Positions 1 through 6,491 of a stretch of 11,949 bases of DNA are shown piece after piece (position 1 is the first letter of the stretch; each line of letters begins with the position of its first letter). The position numbers were made by a program, and so were the translations under genes. The DNA is from Sediminibacterium sp. Lineage in GTDB: Bacteria > Bacteroidota > Bacteroidia > Chitinophagales > Chitinophagaceae. The notes beneath the pieces are model-generated. The model did not search any database, was not told the DNA's origin, and saw nothing but the letters and a program-made list of their open reading frames with translations. Location of the stretch: contig JAGNTI010000028.1 of NCBI GenBank assembly GCA_017987615.1, positions 1 through 11,949 on the forward strand. The letters run 5' to 3'.

Positions 1-395
1 TTATCCGGTATAATGAGCGCCTGCGCACCACAGCAGAGAGCACTTCTTGCGATAGCACCAATATTTCTTACATCGGTAATACCATCCAGCATTACAAATA
101 ATGGCGCTTCTCCTTTTTCAACTACGTGATCAATCACTTGTTGTAAATCTAAGTATGCAACTAAACCGGCAAATGCAATAACACCCTGATGATTGGCTTT
201 TGTTAAGCCATTTAATTTTTCGGGCGGCACGAGTTGAATGGGCACATTGTATTCACGCGCCAATTGTCTGATTTGCAAAATGGCTTCGCCTGAAATATTT
301 TTTTGAAATAAAATTTTATCGATAGACCGTCCTGACTGTAATGCTTCTACGAGTGGTTGACGTCCAATAATTAATGCCGATTGTTTGATTGCCAT
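1..395 (-). CDS. rlmB: RlmB/TrmH-family 23S rRNA 2'-O-methyltransferase, partial (C-terminus outside window)
   Basis: SpoU/TrmH-type (SPOUT) RNA 2'-O-ribose methyltransferase, which uses SAM to methylate a guanosine in 23S rRNA (or a tRNA site in relatives). About 131 N-terminal residues are visible, starting MAIKQSALIIGRQPLVEAL. The opening IIGRQPLVEAL matches the substrate-binding domain start of RlmB. KANHQGVIAF near residues 70-79 is the usual linker motif, and LDGITDVRNIGAIARSA near residues 104-120 is SPOUT motif 1. Motifs 2 and 3, which form the SAM-binding knot, lie beyond base 1. The ATG at 395 is the natural start: it follows the Nudix gene's stop by 11 bases on the same strand, so the two are probably co-transcribed. 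Whether the target is G2251 or another site cannot be told from this fragment. Confidence 0.9.
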   Translation of the reverse strand, partial: MAIKQSALIIGRQPLVEALQSGRSIDKILFQKNISGEAILQIRQLAREYNVPIQLVPPEKLNGLTKANHQGVIAFAGLVAYLDLQQVIDHVVEKGEAPLFVMLDGITDVRNIGAIARSALCCGAQALIIPD

Positions 396-406
396 GTAAA
401 AATAAA

Positions 407-964
407 TTAGATAAGAAGGCCCTGCACTTGCAATAATTCAATTTTAGTAAGTGCAGCCACACTCATAGCATCGGTAATGGTTCCATCCGCTACCATGCCA
501 AAAGCGTCCGATAAAGATACTTTTTTAATTTGTAAAGCTTCTGTTTCTTCAGGCTCAGCCTCCTCCTGCTTTAGTTCAGTAGCCAAATAAATAATAGCGA
601 GTTCATCAGAAACAGAATTGGATAAATGAATCCGCATGAGCTCTTTATACTTTGCTGCCACAAGTCCAGTTTCCTCTTTTAATTCCCGAATGGCCGTTTG
701 TAAAGGATCCGTCCCTTCTGGACAGCCGCCTTCCGGAATTTCCCAACTGTATGCATCAATTGTAAAACGGTACTGACCCACCAAATAAGTATGCATATCA
801 GGAGTGATGGGTACCACGCCTACTGCAATATTTTTAAAATGAACCTTACCATAAATACCTGGTTTACCCGCAGGATTAATCACGTCATATTCAGTGACGT
901 CTATCCAAGCATTTTGGTAAATGGCTTTGCTATTTTTTATGGTCCAAGGATTTTTTTGCTGCAT
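407..964 (-). CDS. Nudix hydrolase, ADP-ribose pyrophosphatase-like
   Basis: A 185-residue Nudix protein of the ADP-ribose/nucleoside-diphosphate-sugar pyrophosphatase type, expected to cleave a diphosphate bond with Mg2+ in the cytoplasm. The Nudix box spans about residues 79-101 and contains the catalytic helix core RELKEETGL. The upstream EIPEGGCPEG matches the ADPRase loop. The usual Glu seven residues into the box is Thr here (GGCPEGTDP), while the metal-binding REUxEE core is intact. The frame stays open to an ATG at 1012, but that codon lies inside the metK terminator stem and upstream of a TATATTTG promoter element (983-990). I therefore place the start at 964 (MQQKNPWTIKNSK), where similarity begins. 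rlmB follows after 11 bases. The substrate is not determined by the sequence. Confidence 0.9.
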   Translation of the reverse strand: MQQKNPWTIKNSKAIYQNAWIDVTEYDVINPAGKPGIYGKVHFKNIAVGVVPITPDMHTYLVGQYRFTIDAYSWEIPEGGCPEGTDPLQTAIRELKEETGLVAAKYKELMRIHLSNSVSDELAIIYLATELKQEEAEPEETEALQIKKVSLSDAFGMVADGTITDAMSVAALTKIELLQVQGLLI

Positions 965-982
965 GCTATTATATAACCGTGT

Positions 983-990
983 CAAATATA
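983..990 (-). promoter_or_regulatory. Bacteroidota-type -7 promoter element for the Nudix-rlmB unit
   Basis: Read on the minus strand this is TATATTTG, an exact match to the Bacteroidota -7 consensus TAnnTTTG. It sits 18 bases upstream of the ATG at 964, giving a predicted leader of about 10 bases. No good -33 TTTG is seen at the expected 19-base spacing; only a TTTTAG at 1012-1017 is nearby. The element is inferred from pattern only. Confidence 0.5.
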
Positions 991-999
991 TTGCTAAAT

Positions 1000-1033
1000 A
1001 AAAAGCCCCCACTAAAATTAGCAGGGGCTTTTT
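1000..1033. terminator. Bidirectional rho-independent terminator downstream of metK
   Basis: A perfect 10-bp stem pairs AAAAAGCCCC (1000-1009) with GGGGCTTTTT (1024-1033). The loop holds a further short CTA/TAG pairing. The stem is flanked by A on the left and T on the right, so it can act in both directions. It starts 14 bases beyond the metK stop and insulates metK from the Nudix gene, whose promoter element follows directly. Confidence 0.88.
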
Positions 1034-1047
1034 GTTCTCGTATTATT

Positions 1048-2301
1048 TTATTTTAAACCAAAGGCCTTTTTAACCTTTGCTACATAATCTAATTTCTCCC
1101 AAGTAAATAATTCAACTTTCATTGTTTTTGATTTACCATCTGGGGTTGTAAATGTTTTAGTTACCACTTCATTTTTACGACCCATATGACCGTAAGCAGC
1201 AGTTTCACTATACATTGGCGTTCTTAACTTTAAACGTTGTTCGATAAAGTAAGGGCGCATATCAAAAATAGATTCTACCAATTTACCAATTTGACCATCG
1301 GTTAATTTTACTTTAGCAGTACCGTAAGTATTTACGTTGATTGAAGTTGGTTTAGCAACACCAATTGCGTAAGAAACTTGTACTAAAACTTCAGAAGCTA
1401 CTCCTGCAGCCACTAAATTTTTAGCGATATGACGCGTTGCATATGCTGCAGAACGGTCTACCTTACTTGGATCTTTACCAGAGAAAGCACCACCACCGTG
1501 TGCACCTTTACCACCGTAGGTATCTACGATAATTTTACGGCCTGTTAAACCAGTGTCACCGTGTGGTCCACCAATTACAAACTTACCAGTAGGGTTAATA
1601 TGATATTTGATATCCTTGTTAAATAATTTAGCGTACTTCTTGTACTTAGCTTTTACGCGAGGGATTAAAATATCGATGATATCTTTTTTAATCTTCTCAA
1701 GCATTTTGCCTTCCTTGTCAAAATCGTCGTGTTGTGTAGAAACAACAATCGCATCAATTCTTACAGGCTCATTTTTATCGTTGTACTCAAGGGTTACTTG
1801 AGACTTTGCATCCGGGCGTAAATATTTGATGGCTTTGTTTTCTCTTCTTAATGCAGCAAGCTCAATTAAGATTTTGTGCGCTAAGTCAAGTGCCAATGGC
1901 ATGTAATCATCGGTTTCGTTGGTTGCATAACCAAACATCATACCCTGATCACCAGCACCCTGCTCTTCTTTCTTTTTTCTATCAACACCTTGATTGATGT
2001 CTGCAGATTGTTCGTGAATAGCTGATAAAATACCACAGCTATTTGCTTCAAACATATATTCACTTTTGGTGTAGCCAATTTTCTTGATCACACCACGTGC
2101 AATTTCTTGAACGTCTAAATATGCTTTAGATTTTACTTCACCAGCAAGTACTACTTGACCAGTGGTAACTAAAGTTTCGCAAGCCACTTTTGATTGTGGA
2201 TCAAATGCTAAAAAGTTGTCGATTAAAGCGTCAGAAATCTGATCCGCTACTTTGTCTGGATGTCCTTCAGAAACACTCTCAGAAGTAAATAAATAAGGCA
2301 T
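1048..2301 (-). CDS. metK: S-adenosylmethionine synthetase
   Basis: Methionine adenosyltransferase (417 aa), a cytoplasmic enzyme making SAM from methionine and ATP. Family signatures are all present: [20 protein letters not shown] at residues 5-24 (H14 binds the ATP phosphates), the GAGDQG signature at 115-120, [13 protein letters not shown] at 244-256, and the phosphate-binding [16 protein letters not shown] at 269-284. It is longer than the about 384-residue E. coli enzyme, with extra sequence mainly in the middle (about residues 155-235). The ATG at 2301 gives the expected [17 protein letters not shown] start. It lies 54 bases after the DUF4270 stop with its own TATATTTG element, so it is probably transcribed separately as well as by read-through. 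A strong terminator follows. No SAM riboswitch fits in the short leader. Confidence 0.98.
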   Translation of the reverse strand: MPYLFTSESVSEGHPDKVADQISDALIDNFLAFDPQSKVACETLVTTGQVVLAGEVKSKAYLDVQEIARGVIKKIGYTKSEYMFEANSCGILSAIHEQSADINQGVDRKKKEEQGAGDQGMMFGYATNETDDYMPLALDLAHKILIELAALRRENKAIKYLRPDAKSQVTLEYNDKNEPVRIDAIVVSTQHDDFDKEGKMLEKIKKDIIDILIPRVKAKYKKYAKLFNKDIKYHINPTGKFVIGGPHGDTGLTGRKIIVDTYGGKGAHGGGAFSGKDPSKVDRSAAYATRHIAKNLVAAGVASEVLVQVSYAIGVAKPTSINVNTYGTAKVKLTDGQIGKLVESIFDMRPYFIEQRLKLRTPMYSETAAYGHMGRKNEVVTKTFTTPDGKSKTMKVELFTWEKLDYVAKVKKAFGLK

Positions 2302-2331
2302 GAATTATGGTTTATAGCTTATAATAAAACA

Positions 2332-2339
2332 CAAATATA
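2332..2339 (-). promoter_or_regulatory. Bacteroidota-type -7 promoter element for metK
   Basis: The minus strand reads TATATTTG, an exact TAnnTTTG match, 30 bases upstream of the metK ATG and inside the 54-base gap after the DUF4270 gene. No convincing -33 TTTG lies 19-21 bases further upstream, where the sequence is the AT-rich end of the DUF4270 gene. Confidence 0.5.
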
Positions 2340-2355
2340 AGTAGTAATTGAATAC

Positions 2356-3843
2356 TTATATTCTAGAAAATATAATACGTAATCGCATTCTAAAACGCGT
2401 ATGTGTGCCGCCCCCAAGTCTTACGCGACCGGTAGCAACGTCATTACCATCTTGAGGACTCAAATAATATACCTGAACCGCAGCAACTTGTGGGTAGGGC
2501 TCTTTGTATAAAATAGAGTCATTAACAGGTGCAGATAAACGAAGGGTGTACACGCTGTCTTTGCGGGTTACAATACCTTGCACATACCTACTAATATCGA
2601 ATGAATAGGCTGCTATTTTAGAATAGCCTGGCACCGATTTAGATAAAACTGATCCACCAAAGTTGGACTTATTAGGACCTTGGTTCGGCGAAAAAATATA
2701 GTCGTTAGGGATATTGTATTTTCTGTTTTCGACGGTATCAATAGCACTCAGTAACAAATACCTTGGCGGAGCCATGTAAGCGTCTGATGTATACAGATTG
2801 GCATCATCAGGAACCTGCTCTGCAATAAGCTCGGCCTTATGAATAATTCGATTGCTAAGTCCTTTTAAACCAGGAATTCTTACACGAACATATGCACCTG
2901 GACCAGATTGAACATACACAATAGAATCTGATTTATTGGTGGTAGCTGTGTATTTTGTAATCTCAGCACCTACCCTATTACGCGTAATCAAATTGGCATT
3001 ACCTCCAGAAAAAGAATTGAATCTAAAATAAGTAACTGATGTATCTCTTACCGTTGCACCCGCAGATGATGAATTGTAATAAAGCGCAAATTTTGTATTG
3101 GTATCTGCTAAGTTAATATGAATAAGCGCATTTGCCGGGGCTGCCTGATCAACCGTTAAAGCAAAACCAGCAAACAATGATTTGAAAGCAGAGTCTGTGG
3201 CATATGCATTTGTAGTATCGTAGTTATTAATAAATCTTTTAGCAACATCAGATCTTAATTTAATTCTGATTTGATGGCTTGCGCGCTCATACCTATTGTT
3301 TACAGAATCTGATAAACGAGGAATATGAATGGTTACAGGATCGGCTAGTGTTCCTTTGGTTCTGAATGTATAAGCACCTGGATAATTTGCCGCGTAATTA
3401 TAACCTGAATTTAAAGGTGTTGCAGGATCAATTTCTGAAACTGTAAGTTTAAGTGGCGCAGACGTGTCACCGTATGCATACCTGTAACTTAAGATTAAAA
3501 CGGCAGAGTCTACACGAATACTATCTTTTGCACCTGGGATGGCGAAAGGAAAAAACGGTGGTGCTAATTCGAAATACATAGCTGCCGTTGTTTTTCCAAA
3601 CAAAGGATCGTTTGTGATGGCACCTAAAACATGGTTGTCATTTTTATACACCCGCACCGAATCGTTTTCCATGTAGGTATCTGTAATTACATCAAGAATT
3701 GTGTCTTTGGTAATTACACCATCAATGGTTGGAATTAAACCAGCACCAAGTTCTGTGGAAGGAACTTTGGTACAGCTCATAAAAACCATCAACATCAATC
3801 CGAAAAATCCTATAAAATTACGTACTGTAAATTTTGAATGCAT
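2356..3843 (-). CDS. DUF4270 domain-containing lipoprotein
   Basis: A 495-residue predicted outer-envelope lipoprotein of the DUF4270 family, which is typical of Bacteroidota and has no established function that I can name. The N-terminus has a basic start, a hydrophobic stretch (about residues 10-22) and a lipobox-like VFMSC with Cys24 as lipidation site. It is followed by the family's conserved start, LGAGLIP near residues 32-38 and a TKDT segment. The rest is rich in Thr, Ser, Asn and aromatic residues with beta-strand character. The C-terminus ends in RVRLGGGTH...MRLRIIFSRI, also characteristic of the family. It starts 10 bases after the GT5-like gene, so the two almost certainly share a transcript. 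Family assignment rests on recognised sequence features; the role is unknown. Confidence 0.85.
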   Translation of the reverse strand: MHSKFTVRNFIGFFGLMLMVFMSCTKVPSTELGAGLIPTIDGVITKDTILDVITDTYMENDSVRVYKNDNHVLGAITNDPLFGKTTAAMYFELAPPFFPFAIPGAKDSIRVDSAVLILSYRYAYGDTSAPLKLTVSEIDPATPLNSGYNYAANYPGAYTFRTKGTLADPVTIHIPRLSDSVNNRYERASHQIRIKLRSDVAKRFINNYDTTNAYATDSAFKSLFAGFALTVDQAAPANALIHINLADTNTKFALYYNSSSAGATVRDTSVTYFRFNSFSGGNANLITRNRVGAEITKYTATTNKSDSIVYVQSGPGAYVRVRIPGLKGLSNRIIHKAELIAEQVPDDANLYTSDAYMAPPRYLLLSAIDTVENRKYNIPNDYIFSPNQGPNKSNFGGSVLSKSVPGYSKIAAYSFDISRYVQGIVTRKDSVYTLRLSAPVNDSILYKEPYPQVAAVQVYYLSPQDGNDVATGRVRLGGGTHTRFRMRLRIIFSRI

Positions 3844-3853
3844 GTTAGTCTAA

Positions 3854-4672
3854 TTACTTGCCCGCAAGGTCGTTGTACAATTCTAAATACTCTGTTAAAT
3901 CCGAGTCCCATCCTTTAAATGGAACTACTTTTTTCCCTTTAACTTTTGCAAACTCAGCTGTTAAGCTCGCCTCTATTTGATCGGAACCAAATGAAATGGC
4001 ATCTGCAAAGCTTGCGCCTCCTTTAAATAAAGCGGTATTGTTGGCAGCTTTAAAAGCTTCTAAATCTTTTTCTTTAACGTTGGCATTGATGAGTGCCTGC
4101 TTCATAAAATCAGACCCTAATTCGTTTTCAAAGGTATTTTGACCAATGGTAAAAATTACTTTGCTATTACCAAAAACAGGCTCTTTTTTATAGGCTGTTT
4201 TGATGTATGCAGGAATCAGACCGGTCATCCACCCACTACAATGAATAATATCGGGAGGCCATCCAAATTTTTTAACCGTTTCGAGAGCACCTTTACAAAA
4301 GAACACCGTTCTTAAAGCGTTATCATCAAACCAATTATCTGATTCGTCATGAAAAACTTGCTTACGCTTAAAAAAGTCTTCGTTTTCTAAAAAGTATACC
4401 TGAAGTCTGGCATTAGGTAATGACGCTACTTTAATTTGTAAAGGATAATCATCATCATCTACAGAAACGTTGATGCCCGATAATCGAACAACTTCGTGCA
4501 AGCGGTGCCTTCTTTCGTTGATCACCCCAAAACGTGGCATGATACAACGCACTTCAAGGCCACTATCGTTACTTTTAATGGCTAATTTGTTAATGATTTC
4601 TGCAAACTCTGTCAACTCCAAATAAGGAGACATCTCGGTAGCAATAAACAGTATTCTTTTCTTTGTAGACAT
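3854..4672 (-). CDS. Short GT5 (glycogen/starch synthase) N-terminal-domain protein, probably non-catalytic
   Basis: A 272-residue protein resembling only the N-terminal Rossmann domain of glycogen/starch synthase (GT5), usually about 480 residues with two domains. The opening RILFIATEMSPY (6-17), CIMPRFGV (43-50), DIIHCSGWMTGLIPAY (141-156) and KVIFTIGQNTFE (171-182) line up with GlgA segments. Active-site motifs are eroded: the ADP-glucose-binding KTGGL is ELTEF (19-23), HAHDWHT is HCSGWMT, and FTIHN is FTIGQ. The C-terminal nucleotide-sugar domain is absent, and the frame ends cleanly with a stop before the DUF4270 gene, so this is not an obvious recent truncation. Proteins like this are usually labelled 'glycogen/starch synthase' in Bacteroidota; I expect no synthase activity. 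A binding or regulatory role is inference. Confidence 0.82.
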   Translation of the reverse strand: MSTKKRILFIATEMSPYLELTEFAEIINKLAIKSNDSGLEVRCIMPRFGVINERRHRLHEVVRLSGINVSVDDDDYPLQIKVASLPNARLQVYFLENEDFFKRKQVFHDESDNWFDDNALRTVFFCKGALETVKKFGWPPDIIHCSGWMTGLIPAYIKTAYKKEPVFGNSKVIFTIGQNTFENELGSDFMKQALINANVKEKDLEAFKAANNTALFKGGASFADAISFGSDQIEASLTAEFAKVKGKKVVPFKGWDSDLTEYLELYNDLAGK

Positions 4673-4710
4673 GAGTCACCAATTTTTACCTAGAGCCTAA
4701 ATTAAGGGAG

Positions 4711-4718
4711 CAAAGGTA
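4711..4718 (-). promoter_or_regulatory. Bacteroidota-type -7 element for the GT5-like/DUF4270 unit
   Basis: The minus strand reads TACCTTTG, matching TAnnTTTG, followed by the C often seen after it. It lies 38 bases upstream of the ATG at 4672. No TTTG is present at the ideal upstream spacing. It forms the left half of a divergent promoter region with the element at 4837-4867. Confidence 0.5.
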
Positions 4719-4836
4719 CGAAATTTATAAGGAATCGAGCTAGCGCAATGCTTTGACCAAAAAAAAGCATGATTTTAGCTATTCGTGATAACTTTATATA
4801 TTATTTATTTACATTATATATATAATAAAAATTGTA

Positions 4837-4867
4837 TTCGATTAAATGGTAGAAGGCCTTACATTTG
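4837..4867 (+). promoter_or_regulatory. Bacteroidota-type promoter (-33 TTCG, -7 TACATTTG) for the flippase-like/rfaE2 unit
   Basis: TTCG at 4837-4840 (one mismatch to TTTG) is separated by exactly 19 bases from TACATTTG at 4860-4867, a full TAnnTTTG match. This is the best-formed promoter in the window. Predicted transcription starts near 4874, which places the in-frame ATG at 4846 outside the message and supports the ATG at 4888. Confidence 0.6.
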
Positions 4868-4887
4868 TTTGGACTTTTACAAGTACC

Positions 4888-5904
4888 ATGAAAAAGCAAA
4901 TCAGCGCCATTTTAAAATATGCCTTCTTTTTTGGACTAGGCCTTTTTTTAGTATGGTGGAGCTTGCGACAAATACCCGCCAATAAATGGGACGAATTCAT
5001 GGATACCCTAAAAGGCGCCAAATACTGGCTGATGGTTCCGGTGTTTGTGATTTTATCCCTTAGCCATATTGTACGTGCTTTAAGATGGCGCATATTAATG
5101 GAACCGATGGGCTACAAGCCTAGCATACCCAATACTTTTTTTGCAGTCATGATTGGCTATTTGGCCAACCTAGCCATCCCGCGTTTAGGAGAAGTTTTAA
5201 AATGTACCCTACTCGCTAAATATGAAAAAGTACCTGCCGAAAAATTAGTGGGCACGATTGTAGCAGAAAGAGCTGTAGATGTTTTATCATTAGGCATTGT
5301 ATTTATCATCACACTCCTCACGCAAACTGATTTAATTGCCTCCTATGGTTTGCAGTTATTTAGACAACTATTTGAAAACAAATCGGGGCAATTTTCGATA
5401 CAAAAAATTGGTATGGTAATGGGTGCTATTGTAATCCTTTTTATAGCACTAAAAATTTGGAGTCGCAAATATGGACACCTCCCTTTTGTGATGTCCGCTA
5501 AAAATATAATGAGCGGTATTTGGGAAGGTGTATCTAGCATTAGATACCTGCAACAAAAAGGATTGTTTATTTTTTACAGTGTAACTATTTGGGCATTGTA
5601 TATTGGCGGAACTTGGGTGGGACTGAGTGCCACTGCAGGTACTGCTGGACTTGGTTTTGATGCGGCCCTCGCAGCACTTGCATTTGGCAGTATTGGTATG
5701 ATTGTAACCCCTGGTGGCATTGGCGCTTATGCATTTTTTATTGCTAAAATTGTAGAAAAAATGGGCGTTCCTTTTGAAATTGGATTTGCCAATGGAACCC
5801 TACAGTGGTTTGCTCAATTTATCATTGTACTGATTGTAGGAAGCATTTGTCTTATTCTACTTCCCATTTATAATAAAAACAAGCTATCCAATGAAAGCAA
5901 TTGA
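4888..5904 (+). CDS. Flippase-like / lysylphosphatidylglycerol synthase transmembrane (UPF0104) family protein
   Basis: A 338-residue polytopic inner-membrane protein of the LPG_synthase_TM/UPF0104 (AglD-like) family. Visible marks are a first membrane helix at about residues 8-25, the RWRILMEPMGY segment (66-76), IGYLANLAIPRLGEVLKC (about 89-106), the AERAVD motif (about 126-131) and a late TPGGIGAY motif. Most of the rest is hydrophobic helices. It lacks the soluble lysyl-transferase domain of MprF, so naming it a lysylphosphatidylglycerol synthase would be wrong; lipid or lipid-linked sugar handling is a family-level guess. An ATG at 4846 would add 14 residues but lies upstream of the predicted transcription start, so I use 4888 (MKKQISAIL). 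The end overlaps rfaE2 by 14 bases, indicating translational coupling. Confidence 0.85.
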   Translation: MKKQISAILKYAFFFGLGLFLVWWSLRQIPANKWDEFMDTLKGAKYWLMVPVFVILSLSHIVRALRWRILMEPMGYKPSIPNTFFAVMIGYLANLAIPRLGEVLKCTLLAKYEKVPAEKLVGTIVAERAVDVLSLGIVFIITLLTQTDLIASYGLQLFRQLFENKSGQFSIQKIGMVMGAIVILFIALKIWSRKYGHLPFVMSAKNIMSGIWEGVSSIRYLQQKGLFIFYSVTIWALYIGGTWVGLSATAGTAGLGFDAALAALAFGSIGMIVTPGGIGAYAFFIAKIVEKMGVPFEIGFANGTLQWFAQFIIVLIVGSICLILLPIYNKNKLSNESN

Positions 5905-6388
5905 GGCCATTGAACTAAAAGAATATTCGTTAGCAAGACTTTTAACACAGGTTGCCGCTTGGCGCATAAAAGGCAAAACAATTGCTTTTACCAATGGATG
6001 TTTTGACATACTGCATGAAGGCCATATTGCATCATTAAGTGCAGCTGCAAAGGAAGCCGATTATTTAATTGTTGGACTTAACAGTGACGCGAGTGTGAAG
6101 CAGTTAAAAGGAGATTCGAGACCAATTAACAATGAGCAAAGCCGTGCCATTTTATTAAGAAATTTAGCAGTAGTAGACGCTGTTGTGGTCTTTAACGAAC
6201 AAACACCGCTTGAACTCATTACCGCTATATTACCAGACGTGCTTGTTAAAGGAGGCGATTATACCCCCGATCAAATTGTGGGTGCCAAAGAAGTAATGGC
6301 AGCTGGCGGTAAAGTGGTTATCAACCCCATCGTAGAAGGATTTTCTACAACAGGAACCATCCAAACAATTAAAGCGCATTTTTCGTAA
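5891..6388 (+). CDS. rfaE2: D-glycero-beta-D-manno-heptose 1-phosphate adenylyltransferase
   Basis: A 165-residue cytoplasmic nucleotidyltransferase that activates heptose-1-phosphate with ATP to ADP-heptose for LPS inner-core synthesis. In E. coli this activity is the C-terminal half of HldE; here it is stand-alone, the RfaE2/HldC form. FTNGCFDILHEGH (33-45) carries the cytidylyltransferase HxGH motif (H42, H45). LIVGLNSDASVKQLKG (about 59-74), VKGGDYTPDQIVGA near residue 120 and the GFSTTGTI tail (150-157) are typical of the family. The ATG lies inside the end of the flippase-like gene (14-base overlap). The partner kinase RfaE1/HldA is not in this window. Glycerol-3-phosphate cytidylyltransferase is the closest alternative, but the KGGDYT and GFSTT motifs favour heptose. 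Confidence 0.93.
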   Translation: MKAIEAIELKEYSLARLLTQVAAWRIKGKTIAFTNGCFDILHEGHIASLSAAAKEADYLIVGLNSDASVKQLKGDSRPINNEQSRAILLRNLAVVDAVVVFNEQTPLELITAILPDVLVKGGDYTPDQIVGAKEVMAAGGKVVINPIVEGFSTTGTIQTIKAHFS

Positions 6389-6437
6389 ATCACTCTCTAC
6401 CGATTAAGCCTTTTATTTCACCCAGTTATGCTTATTG

Positions 6438-6470
6438 TTTAAGGTTGCGCCATTAGTTTTATTATGTTTA
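6438..6470 (+). promoter_or_regulatory. Possible weak promoter for the LytS/LytTR pair
   Basis: TTTA (6438-6441), a 21-base spacer and TATGTTTA (6463-6470) each differ by one base from TTTG and TAnnTTTG. Transcription would begin near 6477, before the proposed TTG start at 6492 and after the alternative TTG at 6435. Imperfect matches in AT-rich DNA make this tentative. Confidence 0.3.
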
Positions 6471-6491
6471 TACACCTTAAATGATCTCATT

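Noticed and set aside
37..87. VRN instead of PRN in SPOUT motif 1 of RlmB
   Set aside because: As far as I recall, the LDG(I/V)TDVRN form is usual in Bacteroidota members of the family, so it is not an oddity.
2302..2355. Possible SAM riboswitch upstream of metK
   Set aside because: Only 54 bases separate metK from the preceding gene, and the -7 element leaves a leader of about 24 bases, too short for any known SAM riboswitch.
4748..4770. Hairpin ATGCTTT / AAAGCAT with a 9-base loop in the divergent region
   Set aside because: The stem is only 7 bp with little GC and no T-run, and no gene ends toward it. It may be a chance palindrome or an operator, but nothing supports a call.
4785..5093. 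Small open frames on both strands at the flippase-like gene start
   Set aside because: They overlap the promoter and the first membrane helices of the real gene in other frames and have no recognisable protein features.
6389..6491. Possible terminator after rfaE2 (TAAGC...GCTTA)
   Set aside because: The stem is 5 bp with a 20-base loop and no following T-run. Read-through into the kinase gene cannot be excluded.
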